From positions 248,001-312,000 of the forward strand of contig CAKZON010000070.1 in the NCBI GenBank assembly GCA_937136425.1: 64,000 nucleotides of DNA. The letters run 5' to 3'. The translations under genes and the position numbers were made by a program. The notes under the pieces were generated by a model. The model was not told the origin of the DNA. It saw only the letters and a program-made list of their open reading frames with translations, and ran no database searches. Source of the stretch: an uncultured Crocinitomix sp. (GTDB lineage: Bacteria > Bacteroidota > Bacteroidia > Flavobacteriales_D > Crocinitomicaceae). Each line of letters begins with the position of its first letter. Position 1 is the stretch's first letter. Shown here in pieces: positions 7,817 through 16,985 of this stretch.

Positions 7817-10414
7817 TTGGTACGTTCCATTACATATCTAATTCTGTTCTTGTTGCTTCCTTTAAGCAGCCTTGCAACACATAATCGCTCTGGTTCAATC
7901 AGTTATGTCCACATATCTGGATTAACTTATGAATTTACAGTAACAACTTGTACGAAATACCCGACTGAGGCAGATCGTCCCGAATTGGAAATTCGTTGGG
8001 GAGATGGAACCGTTGACACACTTGCTAGAACAACTAGAGACACCATTGGAACTTATTTTGTTCAAAAAAACACTTATGTAGGTCAGCACACATTTACGGG
8101 ACCAGATTCTTATATTATCGAAGTGGAAGACCCGAATAGAAATGCTGGTGTCAATAATATTACCAATTCTGTTGACAAGGTTTTTTGTATTCAAACAGAA
8201 TTGATTATATCACCTTTTATAGGGACTCCAAATAATTCACTAATAATAGAAGATTGTCCCTGTCCTGAATTTGCCTGCGTTAATCAAATCTATTGTTATA
8301 ATGTTTCAGCCTATGATCCTGACGGGGATAGCTTAAGTTATGCATTAGTTCCCTGTCGTGGTGAAGATTGCTTAGAAATGAGTATTCCTTCAATTTATCG
8401 TTTTCCGGAAGATGTTGGAGGAGGAGTCATGTCTATTGACCCTGTTACAGGAACCATGTGTTGGGATTCTCCAGGTATTTTAGGAGAATATAATATTGCT
8501 ATCAAAATTTCAGAATATCGCAATGGTTTTTATGTTGGCTCTGTTATTCAAGACATGCAATTCACTGTTGTTAATTGTGAACATGGTCCACCAACAGTTG
8601 AGGAACTTGCTGACACTTGCGTATTTGCTGGAACAGATTTGAGTTTAACAGTTTCAGGTAGTGACCCTGAAAACGGCGTAACGGTTTCTGCTACTGGAGC
8701 TATTTTTCATTTAACTGATAATCCTGCCATTTTTGTGGAAGACACTGGTACGCCTGATGCAACTGGTGTGTTTTTATGGAACCCTGAATGTGCAGATGCA
8801 TCCTCTTCATATTATAGCATCAATGTGCATGCTACAAACCACCATCCAATGGTGCAACTTTCCGACATTTCAACATTTAGGATTAAGGTTAATATTCCTC
8901 CAGTTGAAAATTTAACAGTCAGTCCTGAAGGCAATACCATGGCATTAAATTGGGATCCTTCTCCGTGTGACGGAATTGTGAATTATAATATATATCGTTC
9001 AATAGACAGTTCTGAGGTTAACAATGAGTGTTGCGATATAGGAACCCCGGCCTTAATGGGCTATGAGCTAATTGGTAGTTCTACAACAACCGATTATACA
9101 GATACAGATGTTTTAATAGTTGGAAATGATTATTGCTATATGGTTACAGCCATCAATGAGAGTGGTGTCGAAAGCTGTGTTTCTGAACAAATTTGTGCAC
9201 ATCTCAACTTTGAGATACCTGTTTTAACGCACGTTTCTATTTGGGTAACCGATCCTAGCATAGGTGAAGATACAGTCTACTGGTCTTATCCTAAAGAATT
9301 AAATGAAGTACTTTATCCCGGGCCTTATCATTACAGGTTATATCGTCAGGAAAATTTAGGTGGGCCAAACACATTGATTTACACATCACCTGATCAAGTT
9401 TCAATTAATAATCCTGATACGGTTTTCCGTGACACAGGATTAAATACACAAGACATGCCTTATACTTATCAGGTTGAGCTTTATAGTGATGGTTTATTGA
9501 TTGGCGGTTCAATAACTGCTTCATCCATTTATATAACACTAACTCCAAACGACAATGAGTTAGGTATTAATTGGATTGAGAATACACCTTGGACAAATAC
9601 CAGTTATGAAATTTATAGAGAAAATCCAACTGGTAGTGGTGTGTTTGATTTAATTGGTGCTGCACCAACCATTGGCTACGTTGATACTGGTTTGGTAAAT
9701 GGCGTTACTTATTGTTACAAAATTAAAAGTATTGGAGGTTATACGGCAGACGGAATAGTTACTCCTATAGAAAATTGGTCACAAGAAGTTTGTGGTATTC
9801 CAATTGACCTAACGCCGCCATGCCCGCCAATTTTGTCAATTTCTGGAGATTGTGACCTCGAAGAAACTTATTTAAATTGGACAAATCCTAATAATAGTTG
9901 TGCTGATGATGTAACAAGATACAACCTCTATTTTGCACCGTTTGAAGGAGATAGCATAGAATACTTAATGACATTTGATAGTGATTTAGACACCTTTTTT
10001 ACACATTTTGGAAGAGGTAGTATTGCCGGATGTTATTATGTTACGGCACTTGATTCCATTCAATACAATAATGAAAGTGCACCTTCAAACATTGTTTGTA
10101 TAGACAATTGCGAAGGTTATTATGAGTTGCCCAATATTTTTAGTCCTGATTTTAATGACATCAATGATCTTTACCATCCTATTTTACCCTTTAAGTTTGT
10201 AGAAAGCATTGAAATAAAAATACAAAATCGTTGGGGACAAACCGTATTTGAAACTACGGATCCGTTTATATATTGGGACGGAACCTACCAATCTACAGGT
10301 AAAAAATGTACGGATGGAGTCTATTTCTATACCATTATCGTTAATGAAATAAAACTCTCTGGTTTAGTTCCTCGCACATTCCACGGTAATATTCAAATTA
10401 TTAACCAGCAATAG
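7817..10414 (+). CDS. Secreted Fn3-repeat protein with type B (gliding motility-associated) C-terminal sorting domain
   Basis: 865 aa. Residues 1-20 are a signal peptide (LILFLLLPLSSLA) followed by THNRSGSISYVHI, a mature N-terminus recurring in large Bacteroidota surface proteins. The middle (about 360-770) contains several fibronectin type III-like modules with the phrase NWxPS..DGIVNYNIYRS, and cysteine pairs are frequent. Residues about 775-865 form the type B C-terminal domain (IFSPDFNDINDLYHP, IQNRWGQTVFET, DGTYQSTGKKCTDGVYFY), which directs export by type IX secretion. The start is TTG 7817: a stop lies in frame at 7793-7795 and the signal peptide begins at once. It is probably a cell-surface adhesin; the ligand is unknown. 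Confidence 0.9.
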   Translation: MVRSITYLILFLLLPLSSLATHNRSGSISYVHISGLTYEFTVTTCTKYPTEADRPELEIRWGDGTVDTLARTTRDTIGTYFVQKNTYVGQHTFTGPDSYIIEVEDPNRNAGVNNITNSVDKVFCIQTELIISPFIGTPNNSLIIEDCPCPEFACVNQIYCYNVSAYDPDGDSLSYALVPCRGEDCLEMSIPSIYRFPEDVGGGVMSIDPVTGTMCWDSPGILGEYNIAIKISEYRNGFYVGSVIQDMQFTVVNCEHGPPTVEELADTCVFAGTDLSLTVSGSDPENGVTVSATGAIFHLTDNPAIFVEDTGTPDATGVFLWNPECADASSSYYSINVHATNHHPMVQLSDISTFRIKVNIPPVENLTVSPEGNTMALNWDPSPCDGIVNYNIYRSIDSSEVNNECCDIGTPALMGYELIGSSTTTDYTDTDVLIVGNDYCYMVTAINESGVESCVSEQICAHLNFEIPVLTHVSIWVTDPSIGEDTVYWSYPKELNEVLYPGPYHYRLYRQENLGGPNTLIYTSPDQVSINNPDTVFRDTGLNTQDMPYTYQVELYSDGLLIGGSITASSIYITLTPNDNELGINWIENTPWTNTSYEIYRENPTGSGVFDLIGAAPTIGYVDTGLVNGVTYCYKIKSIGGYTADGIVTPIENWSQEVCGIPIDLTPPCPPILSISGDCDLEETYLNWTNPNNSCADDVTRYNLYFAPFEGDSIEYLMTFDSDLDTFFTHFGRGSIAGCYYVTALDSIQYNNESAPSNIVCIDNCEGYYELPNIFSPDFNDINDLYHPILPFKFVESIEIKIQNRWGQTVFETTDPFIYWDGTYQSTGKKCTDGVYFYTIIVNEIKLSGLVPRTFHGNIQIINQQ

Positions 10415-10542
10415 CCCCAGCATTAGTATTTATTACAAAGGAGCTTATTCAATTCCTAGTTGACATATAACTGCATTTTTCATTTACTGTGTTTCTTACA
10501 TTATTTCAGATTAAAAACCGTGATTTATACAGGTTAAGTAAT

Positions 10543-10550
10543 TAACTTTG
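10543..10550 (+). promoter_or_regulatory. -7 promoter element for riboflavin synthase
   Basis: TAACTTTG matches TAnnTTTG, 17 bp before the ATG. No convincing -33 partner was found, and no FMN riboswitch is visible in the 153-bp gap upstream. Confidence 0.45.
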
Positions 10551-10567
10551 TTAGAAATAATAACGAT

Positions 10568-11149
10568 ATGTTCACAGGTATAATTGAAACGCTAGCCAAG
10601 GTTGAAAAAATTGAAAAAGAAGGAACAAATGTTCACTTTACATTTTCATGCGCATTTACAGATGAATTAAAAATTGATCAAAGCGTTGCACATAACGGAA
10701 CTTGCTTAACAGTTGTTGCTTTAGATGGAAATAAGTATACACTAACCGCTATAGAAGAGACCTTGCTTCGGACAAATTTAGGATTGTTAAAAGAGGGAGA
10801 TGTTGTGAACCTTGAGCGTTGTACAAAAGTTGGGTCTCGTTTGGACGGACATATTGTGCAAGGTCATGTTGACACAGTTGGAACTTGTGTTGAGATTATT
10901 GAAATGGACGGCAGTACTGAATTCGTTTTTGAGTACGACTATGATGACGTTACAGTATCTAAAGGTTCTGTAACCGTTAACGGTGTAAGTTTAACTGTAG
11001 TTCAATCGGAAGATCGTTTATTTTCAGTTCATATTATACCATATACTATTGAACATACTAATTTTCATACTTTACAGGTAGGGTCAAAAGTAAATTTAGA
11101 GTTTGACATTATTGGAAAGTACGTCAAAAAAATGATGGGTAAATCATAA
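10568..11149 (+). CDS. ribE: Riboflavin synthase alpha chain
   Basis: Dismutates two 6,7-dimethyl-8-ribityllumazine molecules into riboflavin. The 193-aa protein shows the internal duplication of two lumazine-binding barrels: MFTGIIETLAKVEKIE with SVAHNGTCLTV in the first half, and GHIVQGHVDTVG with SVTVNGVSLTVV in the second. It is monocistronic, bounded by a terminator shared with the convergent barrel gene. Confidence 0.96.
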   Translation: MFTGIIETLAKVEKIEKEGTNVHFTFSCAFTDELKIDQSVAHNGTCLTVVALDGNKYTLTAIEETLLRTNLGLLKEGDVVNLERCTKVGSRLDGHIVQGHVDTVGTCVEIIEMDGSTEFVFEYDYDDVTVSKGSVTVNGVSLTVVQSEDRLFSVHIIPYTIEHTNFHTLQVGSKVNLEFDIIGKYVKKMMGKS

Positions 11150-11150
11150 A

Positions 11151-11190
11151 AAAAAGGCCATTTCAATTGAATGAAATAGCCTTTCAATAA
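11151..11190. terminator. Bidirectional terminator between ribE and the barrel gene
   Basis: Arms AAAGGCCATTTCA (11153-11165) and TGAAATAGCCTTT (11172-11184) pair over 13 bp with one mismatch (G-U on the minus strand) around a short loop. A nine-base A run on the left gives a strong T tract for the minus-strand gene; the plus-strand T tract is weaker. Confidence 0.75.
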
Positions 11191-11203
11191 ATTATTTTCA
11201 AGT

Positions 11204-11824
11204 TTATAAATTATAAATCAAGGATAATTGTACCCCATTATAAAAATCTGTTGCGTTATCATTGTCAGTTACAGATTGTAATCCTCTAACATAGCGCAAG
11301 CCTAACCCTAAATTATCAGAGACATTGAACTCTGCTCCTGCAGCAACAGCAAATTCAAAACCTCTCATAAATGCTTTTGCATCTGAACCAGAAACTTTTA
11401 CGTTTGTGATTTCATCACCTCCAACAAACGACTTTGTTCTGATAGAGTTAGTTAATAAAAAAGAAAATTGAGGCCCTGCATAAAACGACAGTTTATCTCC
11501 AGCATTATATCTGTATAATATTGGTAAAGTCAAATAAATGGGATTTACAGACGATTTATAAGATGTTGTGACACCTAACAAAGTAAGTTCTGACTTATTC
11601 TGTAATGCTCTGTCAGAAAACAATAATTCAGCACGAAGATTAAATGCATCAGAAAAACCTGCATTCACAATTGCACCTACGTGAAAACCAATTCCATCCG
11701 TACTAGATCCATCATTTCCAAAATAAGAATAGTTGATTCCACCTTTAATTCCAAAATTTAATTCTTGAGCATATCCTGTACTAATCAATCCACACAGCAT
11801 TGCTAATATTACAATTCTTTTCAT
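11204..11824 (-). CDS. PorT-like outer-membrane beta-barrel protein
   Basis: 206 aa with a signal peptide (MKRIVILAMLCGLISTGYAQ) followed by ELNFGIKGGINYSYFG, the usual opening of the small OMP_b-brl_2 barrels of Bacteroidota, and alternating amphipathic strands ending GVQLSLIYNL. The ATG at 11824 is chosen over the one at 11863 because it starts exactly at the signal peptide. A surface-barrel role is inferred; the substrate is unknown. Confidence 0.8.
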   Translation of the reverse strand: MKRIVILAMLCGLISTGYAQELNFGIKGGINYSYFGNDGSSTDGIGFHVGAIVNAGFSDAFNLRAELLFSDRALQNKSELTLLGVTTSYKSSVNPIYLTLPILYRYNAGDKLSFYAGPQFSFLLTNSIRTKSFVGGDEITNVKVSGSDAKAFMRGFEFAVAAGAEFNVSDNLGLGLRYVRGLQSVTDNDNATDFYNGVQLSLIYNL

Positions 11825-11953
11825 AGTTTTAATTTTGCACAAAACTATGTACGACAGCGGCATTAACCTTCGGTTTTCGATAAATAGATAGATTTTATAG
11901 ATTAAAGGGGCAATAGTTATTCTAACCGATCGCTAAAATGAAGTTAATGTCAA

Positions 11954-12304
11954 TTATTTTTTGAGCATTTTCTCCATTTGTTTTTTAATTGCAAAAGCTT
12001 CAATTAATTTAGAAATAACAGATCGATCTTCAGCATCTAGCTGTTCAATTTCTTTAAAAAGGCCAATGAGTTTTGCATCTGTTATAGCGCTTTCTGCTTT
12101 TTGAACAGTTGTGCCATTAACCAAATAGTCAATTGTTATTCCAAACACCATTGCCATGCGTTTTAAAGCATCTGCGTTGGGTTGAACACCTTGCGTTTCA
12201 TAGCGTGTTAATTGCGCAACAGAAACACTAATGTTTGATGCTAACGCGGCTTGGGTCAAACGCTTTTCTTTACGTAATTGTTGAATTCTCTCTCCTAAAG
12301 TCAT
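11954..12304 (-). CDS. XRE-family helix-turn-helix regulator
   Basis: 116 aa. Residues 1-60 are a Cro/CI-type HTH (LGERIQQLRKEKRLTQAALA, SVAQLTRYETQG, ADALKRMAMVFGITIDYLV); the C-terminal half (AESAITDAKLIGLFKEIEQLDAEDRSVISKLIEAF) is predicted helical and resembles the tail of many Bacteroidota XRE regulators. The start is ATG 12304; a longer frame to 12403 exists but adds no recognisable sequence. Targets are unknown; it lies between the barrel gene and the ATP synthase operon. Confidence 0.85.
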   Translation of the reverse strand: MTLGERIQQLRKEKRLTQAALASNISVSVAQLTRYETQGVQPNADALKRMAMVFGITIDYLVNGTTVQKAESAITDAKLIGLFKEIEQLDAEDRSVISKLIEAFAIKKQMEKMLKK

Positions 12305-12449
12305 GCATGTGGTTTTTCGTGTATGAATAAGATACGCCAATTTTAGAAGGCTAGTTACACGGATTGAATAAAATTCGACGAGTGAATAATATGAGCGCAT
12401 CAACTTTATTCTTGCGCGACATTTAACCCACAGAATAAAATGTTAGGGC

Positions 12450-12500
12450 AAAAAGAAACCCCGCTTGCATGATTGAGTTACCTCTATCTGCAAACGGGGT
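12450..12500 (-). terminator. Terminator of the ATP synthase operon
   Basis: Arms ACCCCGCTTGCA (12458-12469) and TGCAAACGGGGT (12489-12500) pair with one mismatch around a 19-base loop, followed on the minus strand by TTTCTTTTT. It lies 22 bp after the atpG stop. Confidence 0.75.
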
Positions 12501-12522
12501 CCAATTATAATTTTGCTGTAGA

Positions 12523-13401
12523 TTAGCCGTTCAATGCTTCTGCACCACCAACGATTTCTAAAATTTCGTTTGTAATTGCAGCTTGACGTGCTTTATTATA
12601 TTCCAATTTAAGCGCTTTGTTCAATTCAGATGCGTTGTCTGTTGCTTTATGCATTGCAGTCATACGCGCACCATGTTCACCTGCATAAGATTCTAAAAGA
12701 ATACTATACAATTGTGTTTTAAGCGTTTTTGGTAATAATTCAGCTACGATTTCCTCTTTAGAAGGTTCGAAGATATAATCAAGCTCAGCTTGAGATCCTT
12801 CAGCCTCTTCTTGCACAACAGGTAACAATTGACTTGTTTTAACAATTTGTGTAGCAACATTTTTAGAGTGATTATAAACAATCACAACTTTATCAATGTC
12901 TTTGTTTGCATAAGCATCCATCAATTTCTGAGAAATTGGAGCTGCATTCGCATAAGTCAATTCATTCCATAATTCATCCAAATCACTTGGAAGAAATTCT
13001 GCTGACGCATACATTGGTGATTTTTTAAAAGCATCAGTTGCTTTTTTACCAATAGTTACGATAGAAACATTTTGCCCTTTAAAATCCTCGTTAGCTAATC
13101 TTAAAGTTTCTTTAATTACGTAGTTATTAAATCCTCCACATAAACCTCTGTTAGAAGTTACAGGGATAATCACTACATTTTTCACTTCACGATCAGATGC
13201 ATAAATATTGTCAGATGCGTCTAATGAAGAAGACAATCCAGACAAAATTTCCTGCAATTTTTGAGAATAAGGCATCATCTTCGTTACAGCATCCTGCGCT
13301 CTTTTCAATTTAGCAGCAGATACCATCTTCATAGCAGAAGTAATCTGCATAGTTGAAGATACTGAAGTGATTCTATTTCTAATTTCTTTTAAGTTAGCCA
13401 T
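12523..13401 (-). CDS. atpG: ATP synthase F1 gamma subunit
   Basis: The rotor shaft of F1. The 292-aa protein begins MANLKEIRNRITSVSSTMQITSAMK and ends KARQAAITNEILEIVGGAEAL, the two coiled-coil termini characteristic of the family, with SNRGLCGGFN in the Rossmann-like body. Last gene of the operon, 141 bp after atpA with a stable hairpin in between. Confidence 0.97.
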   Translation of the reverse strand: MANLKEIRNRITSVSSTMQITSAMKMVSAAKLKRAQDAVTKMMPYSQKLQEILSGLSSSLDASDNIYASDREVKNVVIIPVTSNRGLCGGFNNYVIKETLRLANEDFKGQNVSIVTIGKKATDAFKKSPMYASAEFLPSDLDELWNELTYANAAPISQKLMDAYANKDIDKVVIVYNHSKNVATQIVKTSQLLPVVQEEAEGSQAELDYIFEPSKEEIVAELLPKTLKTQLYSILLESYAGEHGARMTAMHKATDNASELNKALKLEYNKARQAAITNEILEIVGGAEALNG

Positions 13402-13486
13402 GCTTTTTTAGATTTTAGATAAAAGATCGTTCGTTCATGTTAATCACTCACTGATAGAATCCAGATTTTAAAGTCTTTGTCTATCA

Positions 13487-13519
13487 AACCCTTCGTCAGC
13501 TATAAACCAACGAAGGGTT
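13487..13519 (-). other. Intercistronic hairpin between atpA and atpG
   Basis: Perfect 10-bp arms AACCCTTCGT (13487-13496) and ACGAAGGGTT (13510-13519). It is not followed by a T tract on the minus strand, so an mRNA-stability or processing element is more likely than a terminator. Confidence 0.6.
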
Positions 13520-13542
13520 GATCAATTATCTTTGTTCTATTC

Positions 13543-15117
13543 TTAGTATTTAGAAGCTAATTCTAATGCTACTTTTTCTAATACTGAAGTTGAATCAGTA
13601 CCATATTTTCCAGATGCTAATGTGTCCATTACATCTTTATGATTTGCGTTCAAGTAGTTAATGTATTCTTTCTCGAATGCTTTCACTTCAGATACAGGAA
13701 CATTTCCTAATAAACCTTTAGTACCTGCATAGATAATAGCGATTTGATTTTCAACTCTAAACGGGTCTCCCTCGTTTTGCTTCAAAATCTCAACGTTTCT
13801 TACCCCTTTATCCAATACTGATTTTGTAGCTGCATCCAAATCCGAACCGAATTTAGCAAATGCTTCTAGCTCTCTATATTGTGCTTGATCTAGTTTCAAA
13901 GTACCAGATACTTTTTTCATTGATTTAATCTGAGCATTACCTCCTACACGTGATACAGAAATACCTACGTTAATTGCTGGACGAACACCTGCGTTAAACA
14001 AGTTAGACTCTAAGAAAATCTGACCATCTGTAATTGAAATTACGTTAGTCGGAATATATGCAGATACATCACCTGCTTGCGTTTCAATGATTGGAAGTGC
14101 AGTTAAAGAACCTCCACCTTTGATTTTTCCTTTTAATGAAGCAGGAACATCATTCATATCAGCAGCAATCTTATCATCATTGATCACTTTTGCAGCTCTC
14201 TCTAATAATCTTGAATGCAAATAGAATACATCTCCAGGATATGCCTCACGTCCCGGTGGTCTTCTTAATAACAAAGAAACCTCACGGTATGCAACTGCTT
14301 GCTTTGATAAATCATCAAATACAATTAATGCTGGTCTACCTGTATCTCTAAAGTACTCACCAATTGCTGCACCCGCGAATGGAGCGTAGAATTGTAATGG
14401 AGCAGCATCAGATGCATTAGCCGCTACAATAGTAGTATAAGCCATTGCTCCTGCAGCTTCTAGTTTTGCAACTAGTCCTGCAACAGTTGATGCTTTTTGA
14501 CCAATTGCAACATAAATACAATATACTGGCTCACCTTTATCGTAAAATTCTTTTTGATTGATAATTGTATCAATACAAACTGTTGTTTTACCTGTTTGTC
14601 TATCTCCAATTACCAACTCACGTTGACCTCTACCAACTGGGATCATAGCATCAATTGCTTTAATTCCTGTTTGAAGTGGCTCTGTTACTGGCTCACGGTA
14701 AATAACTCCTGGTGCTTTTCTTTCCAATGGCATTTCAAATGTCTCACCTTCAATCGCTCCTTTACCATCAATTGGAATACCCATTGTATCAACAACACGT
14801 CCAACAATACCTTCTCCTACTTGAATAGAAGCAATTAAACGTAAACGCTTAACAGTATCGCCTTCTTTAATGTCGTTACCTTTTCCTAACAATACCGCTC
14901 CAACGTTATCCTCTTCAAGGTTAAGAACGATCGCTCTAATTCCTGATTTGAATTCGATCATCTCACCGTATTGAACGCTTGATAATCCATAAATACGAGC
15001 AATACCATCTCCAACTTGAAGGACGGTTCCAACCTCTTCTAATTCTGCTTCTGATTTGAATCCTGAAAGTTGCTCCCTCAAGATTGCAGAAACTTCTGCT
15101 GGTTTTACATCTGCCAT
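13543..15117 (-). CDS. atpA: ATP synthase F1 alpha subunit
   Basis: Regulatory nucleotide-binding subunit of F1. The 524-aa protein has Walker A GDRQTGKT (171-178), [10 protein letters not shown] and the arginine finger in GISVSRVGG (Arg390). Compared with E. coli (513 aa) there is an insertion around 313-336 ([20 protein letters not shown]), which I recall as usual in Bacteroidota. Beta and epsilon genes are not in this operon. Confidence 0.98.
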   Translation of the reverse strand: MADVKPAEVSAILREQLSGFKSEAELEEVGTVLQVGDGIARIYGLSSVQYGEMIEFKSGIRAIVLNLEEDNVGAVLLGKGNDIKEGDTVKRLRLIASIQVGEGIVGRVVDTMGIPIDGKGAIEGETFEMPLERKAPGVIYREPVTEPLQTGIKAIDAMIPVGRGQRELVIGDRQTGKTTVCIDTIINQKEFYDKGEPVYCIYVAIGQKASTVAGLVAKLEAAGAMAYTTIVAANASDAAPLQFYAPFAGAAIGEYFRDTGRPALIVFDDLSKQAVAYREVSLLLRRPPGREAYPGDVFYLHSRLLERAAKVINDDKIAADMNDVPASLKGKIKGGGSLTALPIIETQAGDVSAYIPTNVISITDGQIFLESNLFNAGVRPAINVGISVSRVGGNAQIKSMKKVSGTLKLDQAQYRELEAFAKFGSDLDAATKSVLDKGVRNVEILKQNEGDPFRVENQIAIIYAGTKGLLGNVPVSEVKAFEKEYINYLNANHKDVMDTLASGKYGTDSTSVLEKVALELASKY

Positions 15118-15171
15118 TTTTCTCTAGATTTTAGACCTTTCGGCCTTGTATTTAAATTATAATGTAATTTC

Positions 15172-15612
15172 CTATTTTGTTAAAAAATGTTTTTCTGATA
15201 CTTCTTCTTGGTACTTCTCTTTGAATTTAGATGCATTTTCCAATACAAATTTACCGTCTATCAAAACATTCATTTTATACATTAGTTTAGTCGCTTCATT
15301 GTAGTTAGCATCTACTTCAAAAGCAGGGATATCAACTCCGATAAACTTAACCTCACAATACTTATGCATAATTTCCTTTCCCGTATTTGAATGGTATCTT
15401 CCCGTCCCATACTCCAATGGGTTGATCGAAACAAATTCATCTCCAGATAAAGTGCTCAAAAAATATTTATTTGCCGCCCACTCTAACTTAGCCCATTCTA
15501 CCTTATTGATCAAAACTTGCTCTTTAGCAACTTTAAATTTAACTTTTATTTTGTCTTGTGCCATTGCAGGTAAAACAAATAAAAGCGAAAGTAAAACAAC
15601 CAAATTTTTCAT
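15172..15612 (-). CDS. Secreted protein of unknown function inside the ATP synthase operon
   Basis: 146 aa, not recognised. Residues 1-18 are a signal peptide (MKNLVVLLSLLFVLPAMAQ); the mature part is small, basic and mixed alpha/beta in appearance (KIKVKFKVAKEQVLINKVEW, YCEVKFIGVDIPAFEVDANY) with one cysteine. The ATG lies one base after the atpH stop codon, and atpA starts 54 bp after its end, so it is co-transcribed and probably translationally coupled with ATP synthase genes although its product should be exported. No paralogue is seen in the window. Confidence 0.75.
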   Translation of the reverse strand: MKNLVVLLSLLFVLPAMAQDKIKVKFKVAKEQVLINKVEWAKLEWAANKYFLSTLSGDEFVSINPLEYGTGRYHSNTGKEIMHKYCEVKFIGVDIPAFEVDANYNEATKLMYKMNVLIDGKFVLENASKFKEKYQEEVSEKHFLTK

Positions 15613-15613
15613 C

Positions 15614-16150
15614 TTAGTTTAATAAAATATTTTTCAAGTTTGACAATTGACTTGCAATAGATGCATCTATTTGCTTATCATCAATTCTCACAATAAAACC
15701 ACCAATTAAAGATGGATCTACCTTTTCGATCAATTCAATAGTTCCATTAAAGCTCGCTTTAATTTTATTGACAATTTGATCTTTTGTTGCTTTGTCCAAT
15801 GTTGTAGCCGAAATTACCGTTACATCAAGGATATTGTTTTTCTTTTTATAAAGGCTAACAAAACCATCTGCAATTTGCGGTAAAATATCTTCACGAGAAT
15901 TTTTCACAATTAAGTTCAAAAACTCTAATGACATTTTTTCCATTTTTGATTCGAAAAGAGCTGTGAAAATATCACTTTTCTTTTTTGATTCAACAATAGG
16001 GCTATTTAATAAGTTCGTAAAGTCTTTAGACTCCTTGCATACGTCAGACAATTGCACCATATCAGCATTTACCTTATCCACAACATTTTGCTCTGTTGAA
16101 AGGTCAAGTAATGCTTGCGCATATCTGTATGCTACTCTTGTTACGCTCAT
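15614..16150 (-). CDS. atpH: ATP synthase F1 delta subunit
   Basis: 178 aa, the stator link between F1 and the b subunits. It begins SVTRVAYRYAQALLDLS and ends with the conserved VDPSLIGGFIVRIDDKQIDASIASQL segment. It follows atpF with a 4-bp gap. Confidence 0.96.
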   Translation of the reverse strand: MSVTRVAYRYAQALLDLSTEQNVVDKVNADMVQLSDVCKESKDFTNLLNSPIVESKKKSDIFTALFESKMEKMSLEFLNLIVKNSREDILPQIADGFVSLYKKKNNILDVTVISATTLDKATKDQIVNKIKASFNGTIELIEKVDPSLIGGFIVRIDDKQIDASIASQLSNLKNILLN

Positions 16151-16154
16151 CTTC

Positions 16155-16649
16155 TTAGTTTAAGCTAATGTCGTTAGCGATTTGTTCAGCCAACGCTTTT
16201 TGTTTATCATCTGAAGCTAATTCTCCTTTGATTACTTTTTCTGCAATCTCTAAAGATAATGAAGCCACTTGTGTTTTCAATTCAGAAATAGCTGCTGCTT
16301 TTTCTGCGTTGATGATTTTTTGTGCTTCAGCAACAATTTTTTGTTGTTGTGCTTTTCCTTCTTCTCTTGATTCTTCAACCAATCTTTTAGCTGTATCAGT
16401 CGCTTCCTTGATCATTTTATCACGTTCAACACGTGCTTCTTTTAATAGATCTTGGTTTTGCGCTTGCATTGCTGCCATTTCAGCTTTTGTCTTTTCTGCT
16501 AAATCAATAGACTCTTTGATGCTAGCTTCTCTATCGTTAACAGCTGTTAACATAGGTTTCCAAGCAAATTTCTTTAAAAGAATCAATAAGATAATGAAGA
16601 CTAAACCTCCCCAAAATATCTGTCCTACTGCTGGTGTAATTAAATCCAT
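16155..16649 (-). CDS. atpF: ATP synthase F0 b subunit
   Basis: 164 aa with one N-terminal membrane helix (IFWGGLVFIILLILLKKFAWKPM) and a long charged coiled coil (residues 35-150) typical of the peripheral stalk. Positioned between atpE and atpH in the standard order. Confidence 0.96.
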   Translation of the reverse strand: MDLITPAVGQIFWGGLVFIILLILLKKFAWKPMLTAVNDREASIKESIDLAEKTKAEMAAMQAQNQDLLKEARVERDKMIKEATDTAKRLVEESREEGKAQQQKIVAEAQKIINAEKAAAISELKTQVASLSLEIAEKVIKGELASDDKQKALAEQIANDISLN

Positions 16650-16684
16650 TTTTTAAATCTTTTTCTTTTTAATCAAATAGTTAA

Positions 16685-16719
16685 AGAGTGGGAATTAGGC
16701 AATCCCTAATTCCCATTCT
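16685..16719 (-). other. Intercistronic hairpin between atpE and atpF
   Basis: 15-bp arms 16685-16699 and 16705-16719 (GTGGGAATTAGG / CCTAATTCCCAT core) with one mismatch and a 5-base loop. No T tract follows on the minus strand. Located directly after the c-subunit gene, where differential mRNA stability would help raise c over other F0 subunits; that role is inference. Confidence 0.65.
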
Positions 16720-16727
16720 CAATTTTC

Positions 16728-16970
<243 letters not shown>

Positions 16971-16985
16971 TTAAAAAATTACAAA

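Noticed and set aside
16168-16656. 162-codon plus-strand frame opposite atpF
   Set aside because: Shadow of the Ala/Glu/Lys-rich coiled coil; no independent support.
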